A DNA stretch of 17,048 bases, taken from positions 1-17,048 of the forward strand of contig URTU01000035.1 in assembly GCA_900550925.1 (NCBI GenBank), read 5' to 3'. The stretch is from an uncultured Alistipes sp. Its GTDB lineage: Bacteria; Bacteroidota; Bacteroidia; Bacteroidales; Rikenellaceae. The position numbers were made by a program, and so were the translations under genes. The notes under the pieces were generated by a model. It ran no database searches, was not told where the DNA came from, and saw only the letters and a list, made by a program, of their open reading frames with translations. Each line of letters starts with the position of its first letter. Within the stretch, counting starts at the first letter, position 1. Shown here piece by piece: positions 1 through 7,351 of the stretch.

Positions 1-298
1 CCGCCGTGATATGGCAAAGGCTGCGGGCCGCCTGCTTCACGGTCACCTCCGCAAAGGCTTCGGAAACGAACAACTCGGTCAATACGAGGCGTGCGTCCTC
101 CTCCAGCACGATCTCCAGGGCCGATACCTCGGGCGAAGTATGGAGCACGGCCAGCCGCAGCGAAGCCCCCGCCGCGACCTCGACACGCATACGCCGGGGA
201 TCGACCGCAGCGAAAGGCTCGCTTTCCGTCCCGGCAACCCGGAACACTTCGCCCTCCGCCGTACGGAACCCGCGGATTATATCGTAAAGCGCCGTCAT
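1..298 (-). CDS. sufD: SufD-like Fe-S cluster assembly protein (partial, N-terminal 99 residues)
   Basis: SufD is the partner of SufB and SufC in the SUF scaffold that builds iron-sulfur clusters in the cytoplasm. The frame opens with ATG at 298 and stays open to the window edge. The ATG overlaps the sufC stop as ATGA, so the two genes are probably translationally coupled. The visible protein begins MTALYDIIRGFRT. From about residue 37 it is a run of short alternating strands (VEVAAGASLRLAVLH, EIVLEEDARLVLTELFVSE), as expected of the SufB/SufD beta-helix core. The identification rests mainly on this pattern and on position after sufBC. Oddity: usual SufD proteins carry roughly 100 or more residues, largely helical, before the beta-helix; here the strands start within 40 residues. 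The C-terminus lies outside the window. Confidence 0.75.
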   Translation of the reverse strand, partial: MTALYDIIRGFRTAEGEVFRVAGTESEPFAAVDPRRMRVEVAAGASLRLAVLHTSPEVSALEIVLEEDARLVLTELFVSEAFAEVTVKQAARSLCHITA

Positions 299-1062
299 TC
301 CCTGTAATCGTTAATCAACCAGTCGTAACCCTCCTTTTCGAGTTTGAGGGCCAGCGTCTTGTCGCCCGTATGGATAATGCGCCCCTTGTAGAGCACATGC
401 ACCACATCGGGCACGATGTAATCCAGCAGGCGTTGGTAGTGCGTGATGACCACCGTGGCATTCTGGGGCGTATGGAGTTTCGTAACACCCGTGGCGACGA
501 TGCGAAGGGCGTCGATGTCGAGTCCCGAGTCGGTCTCGTCGAGGATCGCCAGTTTCGGGTCGAGCATCGCCATCTGGAAAATCTCGTTCTTCTTCTTCTC
601 GCCGCCCGAGAAGCCTTCGTTCACGGCTCGGCTCGTCAGTTTCGAGTTCAACTCCACGATGCTGCTCTTCTCGCGCATCAACTTCAGAAACTCGGCTGCC
701 GACAACGGCTCCTCACCACGGTGCTTGCGCTGTTCGTTTACGGCCATCTTCATGAAGTTCGACATCGTCACGCCCGGAATCTCAACCGGATACTGGAACC
801 CGAGGAACAAACCCTCACGCGCCCGCTCCTCGATGCTCATCGACAACAGGTCGCGGCCGCAGAAGGTTACGCTGCCCTCCGTGACCTCGTACTTGGCATT
901 TCCGGCCAGCACCGACGCAAAGGTACTCTTGCCCGAACCGTTGGGGCCCATGATGGCGTGCACCTCACCGGCCCGCACATCAAGGTCGATACCCCGCAAT
1001 ATCTCCTTGCCACCAACCGTGGCATGCAAATTCCTTACACTCAACATATCTTTATCTGCCAT
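295..1062 (-). CDS. sufC: SufC, Fe-S cluster assembly ATPase
   Basis: This is the ABC-type ATPase of the SUF system; it binds SufB and SufD and powers the scaffold rearrangement needed for cluster assembly. All ATPase motifs are visible: Walker A GPNGSGKST (residues 39-47), Q-loop Q90 in GFQYP, the signature FSGGEKKKNE (151-160) typical of SufC, Walker B LAILDETDSGLD (171-182) and switch histidine H208. At 255 residues it has normal family length. It starts 20 nt after sufB and its stop overlaps the sufD start, so it is the middle gene of a sufBCD operon. ATG at 1062 gives MADKDMLSVRN; the internal Met at residue 6 is an alternative start, since many SufC proteins begin near this point. Confidence 0.97.
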   Translation of the reverse strand: MADKDMLSVRNLHATVGGKEILRGIDLDVRAGEVHAIMGPNGSGKSTFASVLAGNAKYEVTEGSVTFCGRDLLSMSIEERAREGLFLGFQYPVEIPGVTMSNFMKMAVNEQRKHRGEEPLSAAEFLKLMREKSSIVELNSKLTSRAVNEGFSGGEKKKNEIFQMAMLDPKLAILDETDSGLDIDALRIVATGVTKLHTPQNATVVITHYQRLLDYIVPDVVHVLYKGRIIHTGDKTLALKLEKEGYDWLINDYRE

Positions 1063-1082
1063 TTTACTTCAAAAAAACTATT

Positions 1083-2525
1083 CTATCCGACCGAACCCTC
1101 GAGGCTTACCGAAAGCAACTTCTGAGCCTCGACGGCAAACTCCATCGGCAACTTGCTCAATACCTCCTTGGCGTAGCCGTTCACGATCAGCCCGACGGCA
1201 TCCTCGGTCGAAATGCCGCGCTGGTTGCAGTAGAACAACTGCTCCTCGGATATCTTCGAGGTGGTGGCCTCATGCTCGACCACCGCCGTAGGATTCTGCA
1301 CATCCATATAGGGGAACGTGTGCGCACCGCAGCGGTCACCTATCAGCAGCGAGTCGCACTGCGAATAGTTCCGCGCACCCTCGGCACCCTTGGCCACCTT
1401 CACCAGACCGCGGTAGCTGTTCTGGCTCCGGCCCGCCGAGATACCTTTCGACACGATCCGCGAACGGGTGTTGCGCCCGATATGGATCATCTTCGTACCC
1501 GTATCGGCCTGCTGGAAATTGTTGGTCATAGCAACCGAATAGAACTCGCCCACGCTGTTGTCGCCCGCCAGGATGCAGCTCGGATACTTCCACGTGATGG
1601 CCGAACCGGTCTCCACCTGCGTCCACGACAGACGCGAATTTTCACCCTTGCAGATTCCGCGCTTCGTCACGAAATTGTAGACTCCGCCGCGCCCCTCGCG
1701 ATCGCCAGGATACCAGTTCTGCACGGTCGAGTACTTCACCTCGGCATCCTTCAGCACCACGATCTCGACCACGGCCGCATGCAGCTGGTTCTCGTCGCGC
1801 ATCGGAGCCGTACACCCTTCCAGATAGCTTACGTAAGAGCCCTCATCGGCCACGATCAGCGTCCGCTCGAACTGCCCGGTACCCGCCGCATTGATACGGA
1901 AGTAGGTACTCAGCTCCATCGGGCAGCGTACACCTTTCGGTATGTAGCAGAACGACCCGTCGGAGAAGACCGCCGAGTTGAGCGCCGTGAAGAAGTTGTC
2001 GGTATAGGGGACCACGCTGCCCAGGTACTTGCGCACCAGGTCGGGATAGTCGCGCACCGCCTCGCTGATCGAGCAGAAGATGATTCCCTTGTCGGCCAGC
2101 GTCTCCTTGAACGTCGTCTTGACCGACACCGAATCCATCACCGCATCCACCGCCACGCCGGCCAACTGCATCCGCTCCTCGAGCGGGATACCCAGTTTGT
2201 CGAACGTCCGTATCAGCTCGGGATCGACCTCGTCCATCGAATTGTAACGTGGTGTGGTCCGCGGCGCCGCATAGTATATTATGTCCTGATAATCAATCTC
2301 CGGAATATCCAGATGCGCCCAGTCGGGCATCCGCATCGTCAGCCAGTGGCGATAGGCCTTCAACCGGTAGGCCGTCAGCCACTCCGGTTCGCCCTTCTTC
2401 TGCGAAATGAGCCGGACAACATCCTCGTTCAGTCCGCGCGGAATGGTCTCGGTTTCGATATCCGACGTGAATCCGTATTTGTATTCGCCGTTCAGATCGG
2501 CTATTATCTGATCTTTCTCTTCCAT
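1083..2525 (-). CDS. sufB: SufB, Fe-S cluster scaffold protein
   Basis: SufB is the scaffold subunit that receives sulfur and assembles the nascent cluster in the SufBCD complex. From ATG 2525 the product has 480 residues (MEEKDQIIADLNGEYKYGF...). The hallmark segments are present: YLEGCTAPMRDENQLHAAVVEI with C238, the likely sulfur-accepting cysteine; NYSQCDSLLIGD with C390 at the SufB-SufD interface position; and AVVEHEATTSKI with a conserved glutamate. An in-frame ATG at 2558 would add 11 residues (MLNFVDYNHRV), but a promoter -7 box TAACTTTG covers 2546-2553, so that ATG would lie upstream of the transcription start. Start 2525 is therefore preferred and agrees with how SufB proteins usually begin. 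It is the first gene of sufBCD. Confidence 0.96.
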   Translation of the reverse strand: MEEKDQIIADLNGEYKYGFTSDIETETIPRGLNEDVVRLISQKKGEPEWLTAYRLKAYRHWLTMRMPDWAHLDIPEIDYQDIIYYAAPRTTPRYNSMDEVDPELIRTFDKLGIPLEERMQLAGVAVDAVMDSVSVKTTFKETLADKGIIFCSISEAVRDYPDLVRKYLGSVVPYTDNFFTALNSAVFSDGSFCYIPKGVRCPMELSTYFRINAAGTGQFERTLIVADEGSYVSYLEGCTAPMRDENQLHAAVVEIVVLKDAEVKYSTVQNWYPGDREGRGGVYNFVTKRGICKGENSRLSWTQVETGSAITWKYPSCILAGDNSVGEFYSVAMTNNFQQADTGTKMIHIGRNTRSRIVSKGISAGRSQNSYRGLVKVAKGAEGARNYSQCDSLLIGDRCGAHTFPYMDVQNPTAVVEHEATTSKISEEQLFYCNQRGISTEDAVGLIVNGYAKEVLSKLPMEFAVEAQKLLSVSLEGSVG

Positions 2526-2545
2526 CACTCGATGATTGTAATCGA

Positions 2546-2577
2546 CAAAGTTAAGCATTAACCCATAAAACTACAAA
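2546..2577 (-). promoter_or_regulatory. sufBCD promoter, Bacteroidetes type
   Basis: On the minus strand TTTG (2577-2574) is followed by 20 nt and TAACTTTG (2553-2546), matching the primary sigma consensus of Bacteroidetes (TTTG, 19-21 nt, TAnnTTTG). Transcription should begin near 2540, leaving about 15 nt before the ATG at 2525. I see no additional operator. Confidence 0.7.
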
Positions 2578-2679
2578 TTTTAGACCCGCATCGAACCCCG
2601 GCTTCTCCATATTTCGACATACATGCCGTTATCCGGACACCCTATATATAGATATTTCATGAAATTATCGGACTCGGCG

Positions 2680-2711
2680 ATTGCGGATTGCGGAATTTCT
2701 GTATAACTTTG
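2680..2711 (+). promoter_or_regulatory. serS promoter, Bacteroidetes type
   Basis: ATTG (2680-2683), 20 nt, then TAACTTTG (2704-2711). The -7 box is identical to that of the divergent suf operon; the -33 box has one mismatch. It predicts a leader of about 35 nt before the serS ATG. Confidence 0.6.
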
Positions 2712-2752
2712 CAATTCGAAATTCAAAGAATCTTTAAAATACACAACTCGCA

Positions 2753-4024
2753 ATGCTTACACTCAAGCAGATCAGAGAAGACAGCCAGCGCGCCATCGAA
2801 CGCCTGGCCGTCAAAGGCATAGACGCCACCGAAACGATTGCCAAAATCATAGAACTCGACGACCGTCGAAAATCGATCCAGGCCGAACTCGACCAGCAGC
2901 TCGCCCGCCAGAACTCGATCGCAAAACAGATCGGCCAACTCATGGCTCAGGGCAAAAAGGAGGAGGCAACAGCTGCCAAAGAGTCGGTAGCCGAACTCAA
3001 GGAGTCCTCGAAAAAACTCGACGAGCAACTCCATGCAACCCTCGACGAGATGAATGCCGCAATAGTCACGCTGCCGAACTTCCCGGCCGACATCGTCCCG
3101 CACGGCAAAACCGCCGCCGACAACCTCGTGGTCAAGCTCTCGGACAACTACACCAAACTGCCCGAAAACCCGCTGCCCCACTGGGAACTGGCACGCAAAT
3201 ACGATATCATCGACTTCGAACTCGGTGTCAAGCTGACCGGCGCCGGATTCCCCGTCTACAAAGGCAAGGGTGCCCGTCTGCAGCGCGCGCTGATCAACTA
3301 TTTCCTCGATTTCAACACCGCTGCCGGATACCGCGAAATCGAGCCCCCCGTAATGGTCAACGAAGCTTCCGGTTTCGGTACCGGACAGCTCCCCGACAAG
3401 GAGGGCCAGATGTATCACGCTACGGTCGACAACTTCTACCTGGTCCCGACCGCCGAAGTCCCCGTAACAAACATCTACCGCGACATGATCCTCGATGAGA
3501 GCGAACTGCCCGTCAAGATGACCGCATATACCCCCTGCTTCCGCCGCGAAGCCGGTTCGTACGGCAAGGATGTCCGCGGTCTCAACCGTCTGCACCAGTT
3601 CGACAAGGTCGAGCTCGTACAGCTCTCGCTCCCCGAAAAATCTTACGAAGCCCTCGACGGTATGGTCGCCCATGTCGAGAAACTCGTACAGTCGCTCGAA
3701 CTTCCATACCGTATCCTGCGCCTGTGCGGCGGAGACATGTCATTCACTTCGGCACTCACGTACGATTTCGAGGTATATTCCGAAGCCCAGAAACGCTGGC
3801 TCGAAGTCTCGTCCGTCTCGAACTTCGAATCGTTCCAGGCAAACCGGCTCAAACTCCGTTACCGTACCCAGGACAAGAAAACTCAACTGCTGCATACCCT
3901 CAACGGTTCTTCGCTCGCTCTGCCGCGTATCGTCGCCGCACTGTTAGAGGATTTCCAGACACCTGAAGGTATCAGAATCCCAAAGGTACTCGTACCATAC
4001 ACCGGTTTCGACATGATCAAATAA
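2753..4024 (+). CDS. serS: Seryl-tRNA synthetase
   Basis: This cytoplasmic class II synthetase charges tRNA-Ser (and tRNA-Sec where present) with serine. At 423 residues it has normal bacterial length. Residues 1-100 form the charged helical hairpin that binds the long variable arm of tRNA-Ser. The catalytic core follows with TAEVP (233-237), the motif 2 region TPCFRREAGSYGKDVRGLNRLHQFDKVE (260-287), the serine/adenylate segment WLEVSSVSNFESFQANR (349-365) and a motif 3-like end NGSSLALPRIVAALLE (384-399). The start ATG 2753 lies behind an A-rich leader and a promoter. It is transcribed away from suf and probably stands alone; a separate promoter-like sequence precedes the next gene. Confidence 0.98.
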   Translation: MLTLKQIREDSQRAIERLAVKGIDATETIAKIIELDDRRKSIQAELDQQLARQNSIAKQIGQLMAQGKKEEATAAKESVAELKESSKKLDEQLHATLDEMNAAIVTLPNFPADIVPHGKTAADNLVVKLSDNYTKLPENPLPHWELARKYDIIDFELGVKLTGAGFPVYKGKGARLQRALINYFLDFNTAAGYREIEPPVMVNEASGFGTGQLPDKEGQMYHATVDNFYLVPTAEVPVTNIYRDMILDESELPVKMTAYTPCFRREAGSYGKDVRGLNRLHQFDKVELVQLSLPEKSYEALDGMVAHVEKLVQSLELPYRILRLCGGDMSFTSALTYDFEVYSEAQKRWLEVSSVSNFESFQANRLKLRYRTQDKKTQLLHTLNGSSLALPRIVAALLEDFQTPEGIRIPKVLVPYTGFDMIK

Positions 4025-4059
4025 CATCGCGGTAAAACCTTCGCAAAAAAGAAGTGCCG

Positions 4060-4094
4060 TTTGTATTCGAATACCGATTTTTTACATATATTTG
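4060..4094 (+). promoter_or_regulatory. Putative ferredoxin promoter
   Basis: A clear -7 box TATATTTG (4087-4094) lies 43 nt before the ferredoxin ATG. The only good -33 candidate, TTTG at 4060-4063, is 23 nt away, longer than the usual 19-21 nt, so the upstream half is uncertain. Confidence 0.5.
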
Positions 4095-4137
4095 CAATAC
4101 GATTTCTTAAACTTGTTATTATAAATTTTTTACGACA

Positions 4138-4308
4138 ATGGCTTACAAAATCAATCCTGACTTGTGTGTTGCATGCGGCACCTGCATCGGCGAATGTCCG
4201 GTAGAGGCTATCTCGGCCGGCGATGTCTATGTGATCGACCCCGAAAAATGCATCGACTGCGGTACCTGCGCAGGCGTTTGCCCCTCCGAGGCTATCGCTG
4301 CCGAATAA
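4138..4308 (+). CDS. 2[4Fe-4S] ferredoxin, clostridial type
   Basis: A 56-residue acidic electron carrier, MAYKINPDLCVACGTCIGEC to GVCPSEAIAAE. Two complete CxxCxxCxxxCP motifs are visible, with cysteines 10, 13, 16, 20 and 38, 41, 44, 48, enough to hold two [4Fe-4S] clusters. Length and the pseudo-twofold repeat match the classic low-potential bacterial ferredoxin that serves pyruvate:ferredoxin oxidoreductase and related enzymes in anaerobes. The partner here cannot be deduced from neighbours. The gene has its own promoter-like sequence and is followed after 23 nt by a strong intrinsic terminator, so it is likely monocistronic. Location near sufBCD is suggestive but the genes are on opposite strands. 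Confidence 0.95.
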   Translation: MAYKINPDLCVACGTCIGECPVEAISAGDVYVIDPEKCIDCGTCAGVCPSEAIAAE

Positions 4309-4331
4309 TCCACAAGATATAAAGATGAAAC

Positions 4332-4364
4332 GGGCGGATTCTGACAAAGGATCCGCTCTTTTTT
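4332..4364 (+). terminator. Intrinsic terminator after ferredoxin gene
   Basis: GCGGAT (4334-4339) pairs with ATCCGC (4351-4356), with extra G-T and G-C pairs at both ends of the stem. A run of six T (4359-4364) follows at once. It lies 23 nt after the ferredoxin stop. Confidence 0.8.
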
Positions 4365-4515
4365 ATGCCTGTTATGCCTGCGCCGGCAACAGACCAAACC
4401 TACACAACGGGAAATTAAAACATCTATGGAGGAGCTCGATGGATTCGGCACTCAACAGCGCCGGAACGCCATTTCCGGCCCTTCATGGTCCGGCGCCACA
4501 AAAAACCAGGTGCCA
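4365..4515. other. Intergenic stretch with nested inverted repeat, no supported gene
   Basis: Between the ferredoxin and tRNA terminators lies about 150 nt without a credible gene. It holds an 8-bp inverted repeat GCGCCGGA (4458-4465)/TCCGGCGC (4489-4496) that competes with an inner hairpin CCGGAA (4461-4466)/TTCCGG (4473-4478). A direct repeat GCCACAAAAAAC follows (4495-4506 and 4512-4523). On the minus strand the A-runs become T-runs, so the direct repeat may partly be back-up termination signal for the tRNA transcript. Function is unknown. Confidence 0.5.
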
Positions 4516-4516
4516 C

Positions 4517-4561
4517 AAAAAACGAACAGAGGAGATACCATGTTATTAGATCTCCTCTGTT
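4517..4561 (-). terminator. Intrinsic terminator of tRNA-Asp
   Basis: A perfect 12-bp stem AACAGAGGAGAT (plus strand 4525-4536) with ATCTCCTCTGTT (4550-4561) and a 13-nt loop. On the minus strand it is followed, after CG, by six T (4522-4517). The stem begins at the last base of the encoded CCA end. Confidence 0.9.
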
Positions 4562-4637
4562 GGCGGTATGGACGAGACTCGAACTCGCGACCTCCTGCGT
4601 GACAGGCAGGCATTCTAACCAGCTGAACTACCACACC
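4561..4637 (-). tRNA. tRNA-Asp (anticodon GTC), CCA encoded
   Basis: 77 nt including the 3' CCA. The acceptor stem is GGTGTGG/CCATACC with one G-T pair, and the discriminator base is G73, as required for aspartate tRNA. The anticodon arm is CCTGC-CTGTCAC-GCAGG with GTC at 4603-4601. The T arm is GCGAG-TTCGAGT-CTCGT, and the D loop contains the expected AGCTGGTTA. It has its own near-consensus promoter and a terminator touching its 3' end, so it forms a single-gene unit. Confidence 0.98.
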
Positions 4638-4656
4638 GTTTTGCTGTTTGCAGGTG

Positions 4657-4687
4657 CAAAGATAATACTTTTTCGTCAATCCACAAA
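4657..4687 (-). promoter_or_regulatory. tRNA-Asp promoter, Bacteroidetes type
   Basis: On the minus strand TTTG (4687-4684), exactly 19 nt, then TATCTTTG (4664-4657). This is the best promoter match in the window. The mature tRNA begins 19 nt after the -7 box, implying a 5' leader of about 12 nt removed by RNase P. Confidence 0.8.
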
Positions 4688-4787
4688 TTCACACCATATT
4701 TTTTTCGATTTTTTGCAGCCGGAAGACAATTGCTGTTCCACCTGAACTGTCCCCACTCTCCATGAAAAGCCATCCCCTGCAGCCACG

Positions 4788-7283
4788 TCAACGTCGCACG
4801 GATGAGGCATTGCGGATCGCACGGATGAATTCAACGGCATCGGGCGAGAGTGTTTCGGTACGATCGCGCCACAGACCGCTTGCTGACAACCGTTCACGAT
4901 GTTTGTCTATCCGCCGCATGATCGGGAACTCCGGATGCGGCATACGGCTCATCTCCTCGCGGCGTGACGGAACAACCGTACGGTCAAAAACATCCTCCAG
5001 CGTCGGCCTGCGGTCGCCGTACCACGCAAATCCCTTCAAACGCTGCTCCTCCGTCTCCGGAACCTGCTCGATGGCATATATGTCGTAAACCGGATTGCCG
5101 CGCCATGTTATCAGATCGACCTTGCGGTCGGTGATATGGAACGTTATGTCGGCACAGGCGATGGTCATGAACTCGGTCACTGTCCCCGAATTCTCATCAA
5201 CCGTATAATACAACGTCTGGCCGTTACCAACGGCATTGACCTGATATATCTCGTTGTCGCGGAACAGAGCCTCTATCTCCTTGCCCGAAACCTGATTGTA
5301 GGCCGACGTATCGATCATCTCGGCCATGATCGGGTTGCCAACAAAAACCGCCCGCGTAATCTGCTGGTTGGCCGTATAGATATCGATCAATTCGGACTGG
5401 ATCTGGTTCTGGTCGTTCCACAGTACGGGATTGATGTAAAGATGTATGGTCGAATCGGCCGACAGCATCACCAGCGAATCGCAAACCGTCTGAAAATCAT
5501 TCCGGAAACTCTTGACATTGCGGTAGGCCCGCACGACACGCCGTACCGAATCTCCGGCTGTCGAATCGGCCGGCGTCTGAACCATCGCACTGTCGAGCTG
5601 CTGGGCAAACATGTCGGTGGCCGTCGAATCAGCCACAGACGTCGAATCGACCTGCGACACCGTATCCGGAGCCATACCGACACTCTCAAGATAACGGTTC
5701 ATCTTTTCCGCACGACGCTGCCTGCGACGCTCTTCACGCTCCCTGCGCTTGATCTCGCGACGCGACTCACGGGGTTCCAGCAACGATTCGTCCGTCGCCG
5801 AAACATCCCCAGATTTATCCTTCGCCTTCTTATTCGGCTTATCTTGCTTTTCAGGATTCTCGTCCGCCCTGGTGCTGTCGGATGCCGCATCACCTGACTC
5901 AATATCCGACTCCGCATCTGCCGTTACAGCCGTCCCCTCCGAATCACCAGGCGGCTCATTGTCCACCGCATCTCCTCCACTGCCGGCATCCGCCGAGGCA
6001 GAAACCGCACCGGCCACGGGGGACTCCGTCGTCTCACCTGTTCCGGACGCCGCCTCACCATCCGATGGCTGCCGATCTGTTCCGAAAGGCTTGATCGACG
6101 GCCGCACAACCGCAGAATCCGGCAATACCCCATCGGTCCCCATAACCATCGGAGCGGGATGAACAGCCGCCGAATCAGATGGCAAAACGTTCATTCCGCC
6201 AGGCATAAGGAGCGAATCGGACGGCATTATCATAGTCGAGTCGACGGCCATGGCCGCAGAGTCCGCCCCCATCACCGCAGAGTCCGGGGTCATGGCCGCA
6301 GAATCTACCGACAGGCTCGGAGTGAACATCAGTATCGAATCGGCCCGCACGTACAACGTATCGCCCTGCTCCGGATCGTAACTCATCACCGACGGCCGCA
6401 TTGTCAGCAAAGCCTCCTCGCGATCGCCCCAATATTCGCCGTAGTCGCCGAATGCCATCGCCTTGTGGTCAATGTCGTCGATCTGAATGTTGCGGCGAAG
6501 GATCGCATTCTGTGTCCCGCGGCGGTAATCTATCGTATCGGCCCACACCTCCTGACTCGCCGTCAGAACATAACTGTTGGCAAAGGTCTCGAAACGGTCC
6601 GCCGGACGGTCGTAACTCCCCGCATCGGCATAGAGCATCTCATCGTTCTCGTTCCATATATAGGTATGGTCGAAGAAACGGGCGACATCGGTCTCAAGAT
6701 TGTAGATCACCGAATCCGACTGCAACTGATAGGTCGAATCCCGCATGCTCACATCCTCGACACAGATCACCTCGCTGCTGTCGGCATAATAGTATCCGCG
6801 CTGGCTCTCCAACCGATTGTCACCCTTGGTCACAATCGCGCCTCCGCTGAATTTGCCGACGTTGTCGAGCGTATTGTAGGAGAAATTATAGGTGTACATC
6901 GTGGCATCGCCGTCAACCACCTTGATCAGCGGCGAATAGATATAGGCCATGTTTGTTTCGCCGTTGTACTCGGCACGGTCGCCATAGACATACAGCGAAT
7001 CCTTGTTGATGATCACGTTGCGGAAACACTCCATCCGCCGTTCGCTGTAACGCACCGCACTGTCACACGTAATGATCGTACCGTTGTGGTAGAACATCAC
7101 CCCGCCGACAAGGCACAATGCCGTCGTATCCTGATACTTGATCGAATAGGCGTCGATACCCTGCATGTCGACCGGCTTGCGGCCCGCACGCACCGAAGCT
7201 GCGGTCCCAGTACCGGAGTTCTGGCCGAACAGCGTCGAACACCCCGCCAGAAAGAGAATAATTATGGTCAGTACGGATCTCAA
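4788..7283 (-). CDS. OstA/LptA-like envelope protein with long low-complexity insert
   Basis: An exported protein of 831 residues related to the OstA/LptA family, which bridges LPS across the periplasm; the Bacteroidetes members are poorly characterised. Residues 41-320 have the OstA pattern of short beta repeats (GGVMFYHNGTIITCDSAVRY, INKDSLYVYGDRAEYNGET, FSGGAIVTKGDNRLESQRGYYY). A second conserved block covers about 590-765 (ELIDIYTANQQITRAVFVGNP). Between them about 265 residues are low-complexity: DSAAM-type repeats (327-358), Ala/Gly/Ser/Asp-rich sequence, then a very basic stretch (504-528). The N-terminus is a hydrophobic segment ending LAGC (C15), a lipobox, although cleavage after LFG is also possible. 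Start: no ATG exists upstream in frame; TTG 7283 is the only reasonable choice, giving a short 14-residue signal. It follows the SurA-like gene by 68 nt. Confidence 0.85.
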   Translation of the reverse strand: MRSVLTIIILFLAGCSTLFGQNSGTGTAASVRAGRKPVDMQGIDAYSIKYQDTTALCLVGGVMFYHNGTIITCDSAVRYSERRMECFRNVIINKDSLYVYGDRAEYNGETNMAYIYSPLIKVVDGDATMYTYNFSYNTLDNVGKFSGGAIVTKGDNRLESQRGYYYADSSEVICVEDVSMRDSTYQLQSDSVIYNLETDVARFFDHTYIWNENDEMLYADAGSYDRPADRFETFANSYVLTASQEVWADTIDYRRGTQNAILRRNIQIDDIDHKAMAFGDYGEYWGDREEALLTMRPSVMSYDPEQGDTLYVRADSILMFTPSLSVDSAAMTPDSAVMGADSAAMAVDSTMIMPSDSLLMPGGMNVLPSDSAAVHPAPMVMGTDGVLPDSAVVRPSIKPFGTDRQPSDGEAASGTGETTESPVAGAVSASADAGSGGDAVDNEPPGDSEGTAVTADAESDIESGDAASDSTRADENPEKQDKPNKKAKDKSGDVSATDESLLEPRESRREIKRREREERRRQRRAEKMNRYLESVGMAPDTVSQVDSTSVADSTATDMFAQQLDSAMVQTPADSTAGDSVRRVVRAYRNVKSFRNDFQTVCDSLVMLSADSTIHLYINPVLWNDQNQIQSELIDIYTANQQITRAVFVGNPIMAEMIDTSAYNQVSGKEIEALFRDNEIYQVNAVGNGQTLYYTVDENSGTVTEFMTIACADITFHITDRKVDLITWRGNPVYDIYAIEQVPETEEQRLKGFAWYGDRRPTLEDVFDRTVVPSRREEMSRMPHPEFPIMRRIDKHRERLSASGLWRDRTETLSPDAVEFIRAIRNASSVRR
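6210..6305 (-). repeat. Degenerate DSAAMxx coding repeat
   Basis: Within the OstA-like gene, residues 327-358 read as consecutive 7-8 residue units: DSAAMTP, DSAVMGA, DSAAMAV, DSTMIMPS, DSLLM. The DNA units are similar but not identical, so this is an ageing tandem array. Such arrays can change copy number by slippage; here it lies in a linker and not in the beta-structured domains. Confidence 0.7.
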
Positions 7284-7351
7284 ATCAAACTTTCACTTTC
7301 GGACCGTACCGGCCATGTCGGCCCGATACCGGTCAAATATCCTTCAGACTG

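Noticed and set aside
1583..1596. CACGTG-containing sequence resembling part of a parS site
   Set aside because: Only the central bases match; flanks do not form the 16-bp palindrome, and it lies inside conserved sufB codons far from parAB.
1272..2561. Long plus-strand open frame of 429 codons opposite sufB
   Set aside because: Its product is Arg/His/Leu-rich without any motif; the minus-strand frame is unmistakably SufB. GC-rich coding DNA often leaves the antisense frame open.
2723..3673. Minus-strand open frame of 316 codons opposite serS
   Set aside because: Low-complexity Gly/Val/Glu/Phe-rich product produced by the antisense of serS; no family resemblance.
4426..4602. Small plus-strand frame starting ATGGAGGAGCTC in the gap before tRNA-Asp
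   Set aside because: It ends ...RYGRDSNSRPPA, a common artefact from reading the complement of a tRNA; it crosses the tRNA terminator and gene.
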